The position numbers were made by a program, and so were the translations under genes. From Paratinospora sagittata (Eukaryota > Streptophyta > Magnoliopsida > Ranunculales > Menispermaceae), in contig CM069600.1 in assembly GCA_035771175.1 (NCBI GenBank), positions 897,501-961,500 on the forward strand: a DNA stretch of 64,000 nucleotides, written 5' to 3'. The notes below the pieces were generated by a model. That model was not told the origin of the DNA and made no database searches. It saw only the letters and a program-made list of their open reading frames with translations. Numbering within the stretch: position 1 is the first letter of the stretch; every line of letters begins with the position of its first letter. Shown one piece after another: positions 34,653-46,700 of this stretch.

Positions 34653-34990
34653 ACCTTCTGTAACCCTGGTATATAAATGTTAAGTTTGTTCTGGTTGTTC
34701 GTACCTATCAATCCGTATGGTTTTATCGTTATTATCTTCCTTGGAGTTTTTATGTGTGTCAGTCTGCATAGTGTAATACTCATCTTAGAATATATTCTTC
34801 GTATTTGACCTATGTCTCTCTTGAGTCATCTTCCTTTGTGGTTGATTATAGTTTTAGTTATTCTTGCTATCTTATGTTGTGGTTTACTTCGCTTATGTTT
34901 TGCCTGTTATATATGTGATGCAGTCGAAGTTGATGATTGAACGAGTACTTCGATTTTGAAAATTGGTTTTGGTCTTTAATAGAAAGCAGA
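34653..34990 (+). repeat. Inverted copy of the viral leader at the left end
   Basis: Reads the viral leader in plus orientation from ccttctgtaaccctgg, three bases beyond the primer site, to agaaagcaga. At 34987-34990 it meets the direct copy through a four-base shared sequence, caga. About 338 bp. Confidence 0.9.
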
Positions 34991-35619
34991 AACTTTACTA
35001 TCTGCAGGTATATGAGTTACTTCGACTAAATCATCAATTTTCGAAGCTTGTTTAATACATGACTCAGGAAGACTTGAAAAATTAAAAGAGGAAGATTTTA
35101 AAATCGGACTAGGGTCGGTCGCAGAAGATGAAGGGGGACTATCACCAAAAGGTTCCATGGATACTTTCATACCTCTTTGTCTTACGTCGGCACTCTCTCT
35201 GGCCCGTCAAGACCCTGTATTTAGTATCCCACGGAGAAAACCGGTGAAATATGGATTCCTCTGCTTTCTATTAAAGACCAAAACCAATTTTCAAAATCTA
35301 AGTACTCGTTCAATCATCAACTTCGACTGCATCACATATATAACAGGCAAAACATAAGCGAAGTAAACCATAACATAAGATAGCAAGAATAACTAAAACT
35401 ATAATCAACCACAAAGGAAGATGACTCAAGAGAGACATAGGTTAAATACGAAGAATATATTCTAAGATGAGTATTACACTATGCAGACTGACACACATAA
35501 AGACTCCAAGGATGATAATAACGATAAAACCATACGGATTGATAGGTACGAACAACCAGAACAAACTTAACATTTATATACCAGGGTTACAGAAGGGTGG
35601 CTCTGATACCATTACAGAC
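34987..35619 (-). repeat. Terminal direct repeat, left copy (partner 42763-43395)
   Basis: 633 bp matching 42763-43395 without gaps and with 14 mismatches by eye (about 2.2%). It covers the primer site, the leader and the first codons of the polyprotein. This copy keeps two in-frame ATGs at the polyprotein start (MKVSMEPFGD) that the right copy has lost. Confidence 0.92.
35599..35611 (-). promoter_or_regulatory. tRNA-Met primer-binding site, left copy
   Basis: The minus strand reads tggtatcagagcc, complementary to the 3' end of initiator tRNA-Met, as used by plant pararetroviruses to prime minus-strand DNA. Confidence 0.88.
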
Positions 35620-35777
35620 GTGCTAGGACTTTAAACACCTATAAGGCACACAACACACTAAGTGTTACAGGATTATCTTACAAGAATCAAAACAATCTTT
35701 GCTACACATATGAAAGCTTTGAAATATAAGAGACTAAACGTTTTTCTACCTTGAGTTCTAAACAAGTGAACTCTTCT

Positions 35778-35785
35778 TATTTATA
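35778..35785 (-). promoter_or_regulatory. Viral TATA box
   Basis: The minus strand reads tataaata about 170 bp before the left primer site and after the coding region, where a pararetrovirus full-length transcript promoter is expected. Confidence 0.55.
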
Positions 35786-35955
35786 GACATACAGACACGG
35801 ACTTAACATATCTTCGAATCCGCGGACTTCAGAAGTCTTCAAATCCGGGACAGCTGGTAGTCGTTGAGCTGGTTGAAGATAAGATCACGTGCTAGGAGCT
35901 GGAAAGCAAACACACTCACAAAAGAGACGAGACATAAAGTAAAGATGCTCTAACT

Positions 35956-36381
35956 TTATACTGTACATAAAGTGGACGAGTCATGTGGACTTGTCGTCTT
36001 GTTTTGAGTGGGAGACAACAGTGGGGTCCACAACATGTGAGGATGAGCTAGCAGATGAGGAAGAATCTTGCTGATCTGGTTGGGTTGATTGCTGGGCAAT
36101 GTTGATGTCGTCGATGAGGTCAGCGAGATAAGGTTGCATCTGTCGTTCAATTTGTCGGTGAGCACAGTGGATTCTTGAGAGTACTGTTAGTCTTGTTGAA
36201 GGGGAAGATTCAGAGAGGTCGATGTTGTTAAGTCGTTGGATGATTCGGCGAGAATCACGGAATCTTCGGAGTCGGAGAAGAGCAAGTTCACGTCGGAGAC
36301 GGGGGAATTAATTATGTGGGTTGTTATCCATGTAAGCAGTGAGAATACGATCACGGTTGCGACTGTTGGTGTTGTCGGCAA
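35956..36381 (-). pseudogene. Possible small second viral frame, one stop
   Basis: Downstream of the polyprotein, one frame runs about 140 codons with one in-frame stop at 36187. The first part has a hydrophobic stretch (VATVIVFSLLTW), the rest is Ser/Thr/Pro-rich. Some endogenous pararetroviruses have a small extra frame here, but no similarity is recognised, and the stretch may be non-coding. Confidence 0.3.
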
Positions 36382-36460
36382 GGTAAGCAGTCAGATATCG
36401 AGAGAAAAGGTGGATGTTCATAGGGAAGACAAAGTGTTTGCACAAATACGATAGAGGAGA

Positions 36461-39400
36461 CTAAGGAGATGTGTCACATTGAGTTTCCATATCTACATCA
36501 GGATCACCTGTGTCAAAGTTGTCGAGCCAGTCTTCATGGTGATCAGTGGGTGGAGGAGAACGAACACCTAAGGCAATGAGAGCATTGTCTTCAAAGTCTT
36601 GAGCTTGCTGGCATTCAATAATTTCGGCGTCAGAAAGAGGTGGATCGTTTATACTTCGTCTGGGTGGAGGATCTCTGAATTGAGGAAGAAGAGCTTCAAT
36701 ATGCCACGGGTCTTGACTCTGTATTAATTCATCCAAATGTTCAGAGGGAATGAATTCATGAGGACCGATATGAGTATGAGTACTTGCAGGAGGAGAAGAA
36801 CCATTAATGTCTTCTAGAAATCTTCGGACTCCCGAAAGAACTGCATCTGTAAGATGGCAAGAGTAAGTCTGAAACTCTTGGAGATAATGCTCTGCAACAA
36901 GTCCTTGGGATGAATCAGAGAATGGCTGGTAGCCAATATATATAGCATGAAGGCGAGGTGGCCTTTGCTGGCAGATCTCAGAGATATGACGTAGCCATGT
37001 GTGTCGTGGAGCAAAAAGATCCAAGCAGGAATCTAAGAGTGATAATGTAGTACATGACTGTAAATGTTGTTGTATTTCAGAGGGAATAAATGTTAAAGCT
37101 ATTTTGTATAAACAAGAAATACACCATATATACCAGAAAAACTTTTCAGATATATCAGGACGAAGATGAAATAAGAATAAGTAGGGTTTAGTCTGAGGTT
37201 GAAGGTAAAGATGGGCTGGATAGTCCATAAAATAGTTATGGGCGTACTCAAACAAATGTTGTTGAGCAAAAGTATGGATTGCATGAGCAGTTATGGGCCT
37301 GGGTAGATCAGGAGGAAATATGGCACCTATAAGAGGGAAAATGCCATGGGCATGAATTAATTGGACAGGCCGAGTTTTAGGAACAGTATTGGGCTGGATT
37401 AATAATGGGAAAGTCAGACCATCATGGAACAGGGAAACCGGGTGAGCATTAGGTTTCTGGATAGGTCTGGATAAAAAGTCAGCCAAAACGTTCTTAGTTC
37501 CTGGAATATGTTTAACTGTAAACTGGAATTGAGTAAACCATTCCTGGAGACGAAGAAGTTGAGCAGAGGGAACCATTTTGTTCCTGAATTCCAACATTTT
37601 GGGAAATGAGGAATTATCCATTTGGACTTCAAATTGTGCAGGCCTTAAGAAAAAAGCGAACTTCATAATACCATATTTAACAGCAAGAATTTCTTTGATT
37701 GTAATATGGTAATGGAGTTCTGATTCTGAAAATTTGCCACTGTGATATCCACAAATAGAATCAGTGGAATCCTTTCGTTCAAGAAGAACCGCACCCCAGT
37801 AATAGTCAGACGCATCTGTCTGCAGAATAATCGAGCCTGTAGTAGGGATAACCAGTGGGGGAGGATTCTGGCAAATCTTCTTGAGGACTTGGACAGCATC
37901 AGTATGTGTATCTTGCCAAGGAGGTGGATGTTTCTTCAAGAGAGAAGAAATGACTGATGTGTACCGAGTGATTTGAGGTATAAACATCCGTAGATAATTG
38001 ATAATACCAAGAAATTGCTGAAGTTGTTTAATTATCAAATGAGTGTCAGGGAATTGAAGTAATTCCACAGCAATATGAGAACCAGGCTGATAGACTCCAT
38101 TAAAGAACTTCATACCAAGGAAATCAATTTCGGATGTGCATAATATACTCTTCTTTTCGGAGAGCATGATACCATGCTGTAGCGTAATATCTAAGAACTG
38201 AGAGATAAGCTGGTGATGAGCAGCTTCAGTCTTGGAGAAGAGTAAGATGTCGTCAATATAGATAAGAGCTGTAGATAGGATGGATGCATAGATGCGCGTC
38301 ATTGCTTTCTGAAATAATGAAGGTGCAACCTTAAGACCAAATGGCATAACAGTCCATTGGTAATGAGCGTTAGGTATACAAAAGTCTGTCTTGAATCTAT
38401 CATCAGGATGAATACCCAGTTGCCAAAATCCGGCTTTCAGATCAAATTTGCTATAGATTGTGGATCCTGAAAGTAAGGTAAGTTGGGAGGATATCTTTGG
38501 AAGAGGGAATTTATCATCCTTGAGAAAGACATTCAACGGTTTGTAATTGATAACAAATCGTTTCTTTCCTCGTGTAAGTTCAGCTCGCTTATTGACGTAA
38601 AAAGCTTGACAAGCCCAATCGGAAGTAGTAGGTTCAATCAAACCTTGAGACAGGAGATCATCACATTCTTGCCTTGCTAAGGCAAGCTCATCAGGAGGCA
38701 TTCCAGGGTGAATTGCCTTTGTTGGATTGATGTCTTCATTCAGCTTGAATGGGAGATGGACATAGAATTTAGAATTCTTCCATAAAGGATGTTGATGAGT
38801 AAAAGTCTTATGTGATTCACTGAAGCATGACTTTAACTTTTCTTGATATGTGGAAACATCCCTGGGAATATCTTGAATTGTATACAACTTAGGAATAGTT
38901 GTATATGGTAGAATTTGATTCTTGTAAGAAATTCCATGAGGCAGAATTCGTAACTTGGATTTTGAATAAAGATCCATTCCAAACAATATATCCTTATCGG
39001 GAAGATCACATCCAAGTATATGAGTCCATATAATGAGATTAGGGAAGAATTTAAGACCAATCTTCTGAGCAGTAATCAGATGAGTCTGAAAAATCTCATT
39101 ATTAGCAGCTTTGAATGATTCAGTATGAGATTTCCAAAAATTATCCGGGAGAATGCGAGGATTCATCATACTTTTAAAAGCACCAGTGTCGAAATAACCA
39201 ATTACCTTGATTGGATTATCAAATTTGGTAGGTAATACGAAGATTTCAGCATAGGGCATAACATGAGAGACAGCCATAGAAGGAGGATGGTATGGCTTAA
39301 TCATTCCGATATAATCATCATCTTCATTAGCATCAGGAGAAGAAATAAGATCCTCATCATCAGAAAAAGCTTCGTGATAAACGAAAAGAGTGTCATCATT

Positions 39401-41224
39401 TGGAGATTCTTGTTCTGAAAATACAGACTCAATATCTTGATCGTCTTGTAAAGAATAAGAATGTTGAATCTGTTGAATAAGATGCTGGCCTTTCTTATTC
39501 TTGTCAGGACACTGTTTAGCAAAATGTCCAGGCTTCTTGCATATATAACACCGAGTGTTTGTAGACGGTGTAGTGCGGCGCTTGAAATAGCGAAGATGAC
39601 GCTTTTTCTTCCATTTTTGTCGTTTGGAGAATTTGGAAAACTTTTGAGGATTCTTTTTATGGAATTTCCATAATTTAGATGATTTCTTCTTCTTGTGGGG
39701 AGAACAGTGACAATTGGATTTGCATCCAATCTCAAGATACTTCTTATCACAGACATTTGATGTATAGAAGGATGTTGGCTGGGATTCTGAAATAATCTTT
39801 CGTAACTCACAATTTCTTTCAATGGCTTCAAGGAGTTGCTGGAATATTTCAGCAAGAGATAATTGTTCCAAAGGTCGTCCAAGAACTTTGAGAAGACGGT
39901 TTAATTCAGGATGAATTTCCTTTGGTAGTGAAGCAATAAATGTATGTTTCAGATCTGTTTTATCATATCCGCCAAGTAGATGATAGCGCTGAAGCATTCG
40001 AGTATAGTGTCTATAAAGATCTTTCTTCCGGAGAGAACAACATTTCATTGTGAAATATTCTTGTTTATATTTTTTCTCCAGAGTAGCAGCATCACCAATG
40101 AACTCGCGAACAAGGACATTATAGAAATCAGTAAGAGAGATCTGAGTGAGTTGAAGTATGCGATACTCTCCAAGAGAGGAAAACCAATCACGAATAAATC
40201 CAGTACACCGGGTGATGAAGTCAGAAATGACGGCGTTAGAAGTACGTTCAGCAATCATTTGGTTGGACATCCATGCTGCCCAAGATATAAGCTTGGAGCG
40301 CCATTGTTCATAGGGGACATCATCGAGAGAAAACCAAGGACCATTGCCAGTACGATTGAAAAATTGCTGAGGATTATTTGCTTGATCAGGAGCCTGTGAT
40401 TGATTAGTAGCATCTCGCATATTAACTTCTTCATCAAAAGTTTGCGGTTGATTCTGAGATGAAGAAGGATCATCAGCCATATGAATCTGATTAAGAGCAG
40501 ATATATCCATCAGATAAGACTCAGTATCAGATAAATCAGAGAGAGCTGGATCAGACGAAACATCTGTAGGATTATCAGATTCGGTATTAGAAGATCCCAA
40601 AGAGAGGGATTCAAAATGGTCAAGATCATCTATGGGTGTGATATAATGAAGGTCGTCATGAGGGATGATAGGATGACTTGGAGGAGGTTGAGTCTGTGGA
40701 GGCTGAGAAGGTACTACTGGAGTAGCAACCCAAGGTGTTGGTTGAGTAATAGGAGGAGGTTGTGTTAAAGGGACAAAAGGGGAATAAGGCATAGGTGCCT
40801 TACCTTTATCACCAAAAAGTGGTCTAGGACCTCTAGGACGAGGAGTTGTTGAAACAGGTGGCTGTACTGGTTGTGGTAAGGTAACAACGGGTGGAGTAGA
40901 GAAAGGGATAACTGGCGGTTTTGGAGCAGGTATTTTGCTGGCCAATATAAGCGTATTCAGTAGGACTGATTGACGATCATTCTTAGGTGCAGGAGGTGGT
41001 AAGAATGAGTATGATGGTTGCGAAGGTTGAGAGGGGAATGATGATCTGACAAGAGACATTGGATAAGCTTCAGGAAACACCGGAGGTGTAGGTGGTTGAA
41101 GCTTTTGGAGATCATCCATAACATAGGACAATTGTTCTTTCAACTGTCTGATCTCATTTTCAGCAGCATCGAAACTAGGACCAGTGATATTATGTTGTAT
41201 ATAATATCTGAGAAGAGTATCCAA
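36461..41224 (-). pseudogene. Viral polyprotein, C-terminal part: capsid, protease, reverse transcriptase, RNase H
   Basis: 1587 codons free of stops, in the same frame as the movement-protein part; the listed first codon is TTG, 13 codons after the TAA, so no independent ATG start is implied. Order: Gln/Leu-rich coiled-coil-like start, Pro-rich region (about 45-200), capsid-like region (about 290-520), basic stretch, CX2CX4HX4C zinc knuckle (about 558-571), aspartic protease with FDTGA (about 677), reverse transcriptase with FDLKAGFWQLG and YIDDIL (about 925 and 990), RNase H with QTDASDYYWGAVL (about 1135) ending near 1255. A further 330 residues follow that I cannot assign. Enzyme motifs look intact. 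Confidence 0.88.
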
Positions 41225-41260
41225 TTCCTGTATCTTCGTTTGAAGTTCAGTATAATATTT

Positions 41261-42898
41261 TTAACTGATAGCAGCTTGGATATCTGTATTCTGAACAAGA
41301 CTGGCCGTTGTGGTAGTGAGATTAGTAAGATGCTGATCAATCTGTTGAAGATAACCATTCTGAATAAGAGCATTCTTGGTTTGCCAATTTAAGACTTCTT
41401 CAGCAGATGTTAACGGCTTTGAAGATCCATCTGATCTGATCTCATTGAGAGGAACAAAAGGTTTAGCCGTAGTTTGATGTGTAGGATCTGTCACTCTGGT
41501 AAGAGGAGGGAAATCCTGATCATAGGATCCAATTGGGTAGCAAGGAGGAACCATCAGAGCTGCAGGTGGAGCAGGCGGTTCATGATGGGTCTTAATGGAT
41601 GATCTGCAAGACGAGAAGACTGGATTCTTCTTCTTTTTCTGTTGCTTGCGGTATCTAGCAAAATCATCATAAGAAGAGTCAAACTTATCCATCCAAGTTT
41701 CTTCGTCATATTCATCAATACATGTGCAACCAGGTTTGCACATCTCAGGAGCACAATCCCAGATAAAGTGGCCATCTACATGTGAATGATATACCAGATG
41801 TCCATCAGGTTGGAATGAGTGTAGAGGAGGATCTTCGACCGGTTCATGAGTAGAAATAGGTTGAATCTTCAGAGAATGACAGACAGGTAAACTATCTGCA
41901 AATTGCTGAGGAGAACTAAATATAACCGGCTGAATCATCATAGAGTGATGAACATGTAAACTTTCAGTGGATTGTTGGAGAGAACCAAATGTAATTTTGA
42001 CAGCACCATCAGCTTGCTTCTTCATGAGAGGGCAAAGAGTATTGGTAACAGGTTCAGAGCGTTTGAGGAAATGCTTATAATTGGTGAACCATGTTAGTGG
42101 TAGTATCTCACGAAGTTCTTTTTGTGGAATCTGCTTGGGAATCTGAATAATAGTAGAAACATCATTATCATGGACAAAGGCCATGATAGTACCAGTAGGT
42201 TTCTGTGTTCGAAGGTGGATAGCATGGTCTTGGAGACGAAAAGCCATCTGATGATGCAGAGTAGCCATAATACTATCCTGTCTATGTTGAACACCAGAAA
42301 ATTGGATCTGAACCTTAAACCTAGTAGGTAAGGTAGGATCTGACAGACAGACGTTAAAGTCTGGAGTGATGGTGAAGATCATAGATCCATGACTGAGTGT
42401 AGTGATGACGGTTCCAATACAAGCATGTTCATATGAAAGAAGATTTGTATCGAGCAAGGCGATACGAGCAGACATAGGTAGGTCACCTCGACCATGATAA
42501 GAAAGGACAAGACGAATAGCTCCCATATGGATGTGGGTATATCCATGAGCTAACCAGTGACGGATGAACGAAGGTTCAAACTCAAGGGTAACATATTGTT
42601 CTTGCAGGGTAGACTCAAGTGTACAGTGAGTAAGTGCAGTGCTTTGGATATATTCCTTAATAGGAGGACTCTTACGACTAATTAACTTTTTAACAGACGT
42701 AGTAAAAGACTGAGACTTTTTTGTAAACAACCAGTAAGGATTTAACAATGGAGGTATAGTTTCAGAAACTTTACTATCTGCAGGTATATGAGTTACTTCG
42801 ACTAAATCATCAATTTTCGAAGCTTGTTTAATACATGACTCAGGAAGACTTGAAAAATTAAAAGAAGAAGATTTTAAAATCGGACTAGGGTCGGTCAT
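41261..42898 (-). pseudogene. Viral polyprotein, N-terminal part: movement protein
   Basis: 545 codons. Residues about 100-235 resemble a 30K-superfamily viral movement protein (YHGRGDLPMSARIALLDT). A Cys cluster near residues 381-395 (CAPEMCKPGCTC) precedes a basic stretch (RKQQKKKKN). The frame stops at a single TAA (41261-41263) and continues in the same frame after it, so this and 36461-41224 are one reading frame in two parts. The first ATG here aligns with a non-ATG codon in the left repeat copy, whose frame starts 21 codons earlier; the native start is probably the one kept there. In the virus family the movement protein moves genomes between cells. Confidence 0.82.
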
Positions 42899-43395
42899 AG
42901 AAGATGAAGGGGGACTATCACCAAAAGGTTCTATGGATACTTTCAGACCTCTTTGTCTTACGTCGGCACTCTCTCTGGCCCGTCAAGACCCTGTCTTTAG
43001 TATCCCACAGAGAAAACCGGTGAAATATAGATTCCTCTGCTTTCTATTAAAGACCAAAACCAATTTTCAAAATCTAAGTACTCGTTCAATCATCAACTTC
43101 GATTGCATCACATATATAACAGGCAAAACATAAGCGAAGTAAACCACAACATAAGATAGCAAGAATAACTAAAACTATAATCAACCACAAAGGAAGATGA
43201 CTCAAGAGAGACATAGGTCAAATACGAAGAATATATTCTAAGATGAGTATTACACTATGCAGACTGACACACATAAAGACTCCAAGGAAGATAATAACGA
43301 TAAAACCATACGGATTGATAGGTACGAACAACCAAAACAAACTTAACATTTATATACCAGGGTTACAGAAGGGTGACTCTGATACCATTACAGAC
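42763..43395 (-). repeat. Terminal direct repeat, right copy
   Basis: Partner of 34987-35619. The right border of viral sequence lies at 43394-43396, about seven bases outside the primer site, with cgt shared between virus and flank. Confidence 0.92.
43375..43387 (-). promoter_or_regulatory. tRNA-Met primer-binding site, right copy
   Basis: The minus strand reads tggtatcagagtc, the same site with one change, exactly 7776 bp from the left copy. Confidence 0.88.
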
Positions 43396-43715
43396 GTAAC
43401 TAAGTTCAACGCTGATTTTGTTAAATTATTTATTTATTTATTTTTATTTTTTTTGAGTAGTGGACTTTATATACGGACACGTACATATTGTTCATAAGAT
43501 GCTACTCTCTTACCTCGTTGGAATTTGCGTCCAGGATTAGTTGTAAACTCAATAACTTCAACTGCAAGGTCTATGTGTAACCAAGCAGCTCTCTGTCACT
43601 CTACCCTACCGGCACCGAAAAAAAAATCACCTTATTCTCCGTAAAATCTCAAAATCTTGTTGCTCTAATTCCTTCCCTCTGCATCTAACTGCTTCTTCCT
43701 TCATTTCCTCCGATC

Positions 43716-46700
43716 ATGTCTTCGAACGGATCTTCTCCGGTAAAGTTCTCCGTTCAATTAATTAGGTTTTTTTTTTTTTCACACAAACTCAAATATATAC
43801 GCACAGAGATAGAAATTATTGAGAGAATTGAAATGAACGGAATTCACGTGAATTCTCGAGAATTTTTATTTTGATCTTGATTTTTGGTTTGGTTTGATGG
43901 TGTAGAGAGCGGGTGAGACTGAGAATAGCTTGGAGAAGATAAAGCGGCAGCTGACGTCCGGGTCCGGGAGGAATCTGTTGCAGGGGCCACTTCTCAAACG
44001 ATCTGAGACGGTATGGCGTCTATGATTTTGTGTTTTTTAGTTGAAGATTTTTTTTTGTTGTTTTTTCTTTTTTTTTTTTAATTTTCTGCCAGTGGAGTTG
44101 GTTTGAATTACTGCTTCTTTTGTTTATTAGTTTCATTCAATTATCTTAATTTTTTTTTTGGCATAAATTATCTTTTTTTTTTTGTTTTGTTTTGGATTTT
44201 TTTTTTCAGATGTTTTTCATTGAATTTTGAATTTTTATGGTGAAATTTTGTTTCTTTTCATTGTCCTGGAATCAAAAGGTTAGGTTATCGTGAGATTTAG
44301 GGCGATTCAAAGTAATTACTGGTTCCTTTTACGGAGATTAGATGTGTGATTTCACGTAGAGTGGTGGAGGTGGAATTGAATTTACTTGGCTCTTGGTTTT
44401 GGTTGCACCTCTTTAATGACAAACAATAAGCAAACTATTATGATAAAAAATGATTTGGCATGAAAGGAAACTATGAGGTCATGAATTACATTCCCCACCA
44501 CTTAATCATTAGAAGCACAAGCCATGCGGCAAATAATTTTATTTAAATAGATTACTATACTAAATTGAATGTATTTAATTTATTTTTTGTCCTATAGGCT
44601 CGAGAATTGAAAATGTATTGAGTTTGAGCCCACGTGCTTTGATCTTACTTCTTAGTCCTCGTGGAGGTTGATGATGGAGTTTCATATAGTGGTAGTTTTT
44701 GTTGAGGGTCAAAGGGTAGGTTGAAGATGAGCTACGTTGCTTTAAAATCCTCGTCTAGTAGAGTGAAAGAAATCAAAGAATGGAGAAAGGTTTTTGTTTC
44801 ATTGTGTCATCAAATATGATGTTTTTGTTTCATTGTGTCATCAAATATGATGGGTAGAACCCCTATTATTGTGAAGCGAAGTAGTGGGATCACCTTTATT
44901 GAGAGAGGTTGGGTTGGTTCTAGTCTTTGTGGACGATGATTGATGAAAAAGTGATGCACAAACATACATTGTAGGCTTGTATTGGGCCTTGAAAACAACC
45001 ATGTGTTTCAAATTAATTGGATCTTGTCTATAAAGTGAGACTTAAGGGAAGTTAAAGAGTCATTGTTAGTCACCGAATGCAATTGTGGTGAAGGTGTTTA
45101 AGTTAGATTGTGGTGTTGTGAGATTGAAGACAACTCGTGACATCCTTCCATTTGAAAACCAGTGTGTTTACAAGTTTTCCCTTTCTTATTTCCATTAGAA
45201 AACTACAAATGGGAGTAGGATTAAGTATTTCGCTAGTTAATAATCTAACAAAGAAGTCAAGGTAGCTCAAGTTGATTCTTGGGTTAAGAAGTCCGGGTTT
45301 GTGATTAGAGCTATTAGGTTGGTTCAATTTTGATTGGTCAGCCTTGGCTCGCCAAATCAATTGTTATGTGTTAACTCGGACTGGCTTGTGACAACCCGAA
45401 TTCCCACATGTAATGTTTGAAAAAGATGGACTATCAATTTTGGGTTTGCAATAAACTTAAATTAGGTAACTTAAATCATGTTCAGGGGTCATATAACTAT
45501 ACATTTAAAGATTAAAAATGAAAGTTACTTAGAGCCTACTTGGCAATTCTACTTAATCTTAACACAAGCTCTAATATGAAATAAGTTATGGTTGAAACTC
45601 TATCGAAAAGGTTAATTTTCTTTTTTTTTTTATCAGAAACAAGTGTGCATATTAATATAATAGAAGAAATACAAAAGTGGACACTATGCACCAAGAGTGC
45701 ACGCCAAAAATAAGCAACCACCCCAACTACCCAGCTGGACAGAGAAGGCTCATTCTAGTCAGACATGAGCACCATTACACCAAACAATTGCTCCAATTCA
45801 ATATCCAGGAAGAAATTGGAAGACCATTGCCCCAAACAGACACGTGAACCCAAGAACAAGCTAATAATTTGACACTTTCCCTCAATTGTTTCACATCCTT
45901 GTGACTATCATTAAACACTCTATCGTTACGTTCCAACCACAATGCCCAAAGCGTAGCGTATGATGCAATAAGACCAGTTTCCCTCTCAGCCTTTGACAAA
46001 TGTGCTGAGTGTCAAAGTGACAACACTTCTGAAACATTTTGTGGTGCCATATACCTATAACAAGAAAAAATATACCACTTATGCCAAATTTCTTTCGCCA
46101 CCCTACAAGAGAAGAAAATACGATTGAGACTCTCTGCATCCTGCAACCATAGTACACCAAAAAGGTTAAGATTGTTGGCTTATATTTCAAAGGTTATACA
46201 TATCTTTACTTCCTTTTAGATGTAAAGTTGATCTAATGAGGTGATAGCTATGTTCATAACTGTTAGATACCATTGAACCAAATAGCTATAGGTAATAGGA
46301 GGTGCCCCAACACGCATATGAAGCTACTATTAACACTCTTTCTCATTTACATACTTACAACCCCATCCTGCACATGGAGAGAAAGAATAGAGAGAAGGAG
46401 AGACAAATACCAATATTGTAAATGAGAGCATGCAAAATGCAAACAACTAGACTTGAACCCAAGACCTCTTACAAAACTTATGCTTTGATACCATTTTAAA
46501 AACTACTTAACCCAAAAGCTATACCTAATAGGTGGAAGCCCAACATTACATATCAAGCTACTAGTAACAATGACAAATGTAGCAAAAGATGTCGGTTAGA
46601 TAAAAGAGAAGAGGACCGTTAGTTCAAAAAAACTTCATAGTGGAATGAAGAGGTTCAAATTGCCATAAAATTTAAATGTCAAAGGACCAAGGATGAGAAA

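Larger units (their letters stand above)
34653..43395 (-). mobile_element. Endogenous pararetrovirus (Caulimoviridae-like), one genome plus foldback end
   Basis: Minus-strand viral DNA: a tRNA-Met primer site at 43375-43387, leader, polyprotein frame 42898-36461, a short intergenic part with a TATA box, then a second primer site at 35599-35611 and a second copy of the leader and first codons down to 34987. The two primer sites are 7776 bp apart, which gives the genome size. From 34990 back to 34653 the leader appears a third time, inverted. No integrase and no LTR with TG...CA ends are present, which fits illegitimate integration of a circular pararetrovirus. A single-polyprotein layout is known from petuviruses and endogenous florendoviruses; genus not assigned. 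Confidence 0.88.

Noticed and set aside
36236..36454. Plus-strand 72-codon frame at the end of the viral polyprotein
   Set aside because: Antisense to the virus, no motif; likely chance.
39301..39882. 193-codon minus-strand frame
   Set aside because: A shadow of the polyprotein frame, which carries the zinc knuckle and protease motifs.
34653..43395. LTR retrotransposon interpretation of the viral element
   Set aside because: The direct repeats contain the primer site and the start of coding sequence, lack TG...CA ends, show no target duplication, and no integrase is present.
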